DNA of 7,219 nucleotides, from NCBI GenBank assembly GCA_017630975.1, contig JAGBUF010000173.1, positions 1 to 7,219 of the forward strand, in the 5' to 3' direction. Each line of letters opens with the position of its first letter. The first letter of the stretch is position 1. Positions 6,893 through 7,219 of this stretch are shown piece by piece. This DNA comes from Paraprevotella sp. Its GTDB lineage: Bacteria; Bacteroidota; Bacteroidia; Bacteroidales; Bacteroidaceae. The notes beneath the pieces are model-generated. The model ran no database searches, was not told the origin of the DNA, and saw only the letters and a program-made list of their open reading frames with translations. Made by a program: the position numbers and the translations under genes.

Positions 6893-6934
6893 GTCCTCAA
6901 AAAAAAGAGTATAAACAAATAAAAATTAAATACT

Positions 6935-7219
6935 ATGGCATACATGTCACAAGAAGGCTACGACAGACTGGTAGCCCAGCTCCATGACCTGGAAACAATT
7001 GAGCGCCCGGCAGCTTCTGCCGCAATCGCTGAGGCACGCGACAAAGGAGATTTGAGCGAGAACTCCGAATACGATGCTGCTAAAGAGCACCAAGCCATGT
7101 TGGAAATCAAAATCACCCAACTGAAAGCCATCATCAGCGATGCCAAAATCATCGACACCTCAAAATTGAAAGCCGACACTGTTCAAATCCTTTCCAAAGT
7201 GGAAATGAAAAACGTAAAA
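6935..7219 (+). CDS. greA: Transcription elongation factor GreA, N-terminal part (truncated by the window edge)
   Basis: The first 95 codons are present and the frame is open to the window end. GreA enters the secondary channel of RNA polymerase and stimulates cleavage of the 3' RNA end in backtracked complexes. The N-terminal antiparallel coiled coil is seen at about residues 5-75. At its tip lies ARDKGDLSENSEYDAA, with the acidic residues Asp39 and Glu42 in the positions that support Mg2+ binding for cleavage. The C-terminal FKBP-like domain is cut off by the window edge. ATG at 6935 is preferred, giving MAYMSQEGYDRL; a second ATG three codons on is possible. No clear Shine-Dalgarno sequence is present, as is usual in this phylum. 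The leader contains its own promoter and a terminator-like hairpin. Confidence 0.93.
   Translation, partial: MAYMSQEGYDRLVAQLHDLETIERPAASAAIAEARDKGDLSENSEYDAAKEHQAMLEIKITQLKAIISDAKIIDTSKLKADTVQILSKVEMKNVK

Noticed and set aside
1..7219. CRISPR array, mobile element or defence system
   Set aside because: No regularly spaced repeats, transposase, integrase or known defence domains were seen in any frame.

Overview
The window looks like chromosomal core DNA from a Bacteroidales bacterium, close to Bacteroides or Phocaeicola. Three things point there: the AT-rich intergenic DNA, promoters of the Bacteroides type (a -33 TTTG and a -7 TAnnTTTG, with weak or absent Shine-Dalgarno sites), and the character of the proteins, which include a Bacteroides-type PNPase, a membrane LytTR regulator and a DUF4369/thioredoxin-fold lipoprotein. 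I see no insertion sequence, phage, CRISPR or defence module.

Layout from left to right. The 3' end of a tRNA (1-32) is followed by a strong intrinsic terminator. A gene-free stretch of about 320 bp carries a palindromic, operator-like repeat and leads into an AMP-forming acyl-CoA synthetase (389-2041, +) with its own terminator. Next is a membrane-anchored LytTR transcription regulator (2175-3038, +). It converges on the polynucleotide phosphorylase gene pnp (3111-5342, -), and one hairpin at 3062-3091 serves both. Divergent from pnp is a lipoprotein with a DUF4369-like N-terminus and a thioredoxin-fold C-terminus that lacks the catalytic cysteines (5523-6677, +). The window ends inside greA (6935 onward, +). 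Upstream of greA are a textbook Bacteroides promoter and a terminator-like hairpin inside the leader.

The genes look like separate transcription units rather than one pathway: nearly every one has its own promoter candidate or terminator. pnp (RNA decay) and greA (rescue of backtracked RNA polymerase) are housekeeping RNA genes.

The most striking observation is that pnp is broken by one in-frame TAA at codon 87. The reading frame is otherwise open and all active-site motifs are intact downstream, so this is either a recent nonsense mutation or a sequence error. The second is the greA leader, which resembles in layout the arrangement that yields short leader RNAs from greA in E. coli. No unmistakable new system was found.
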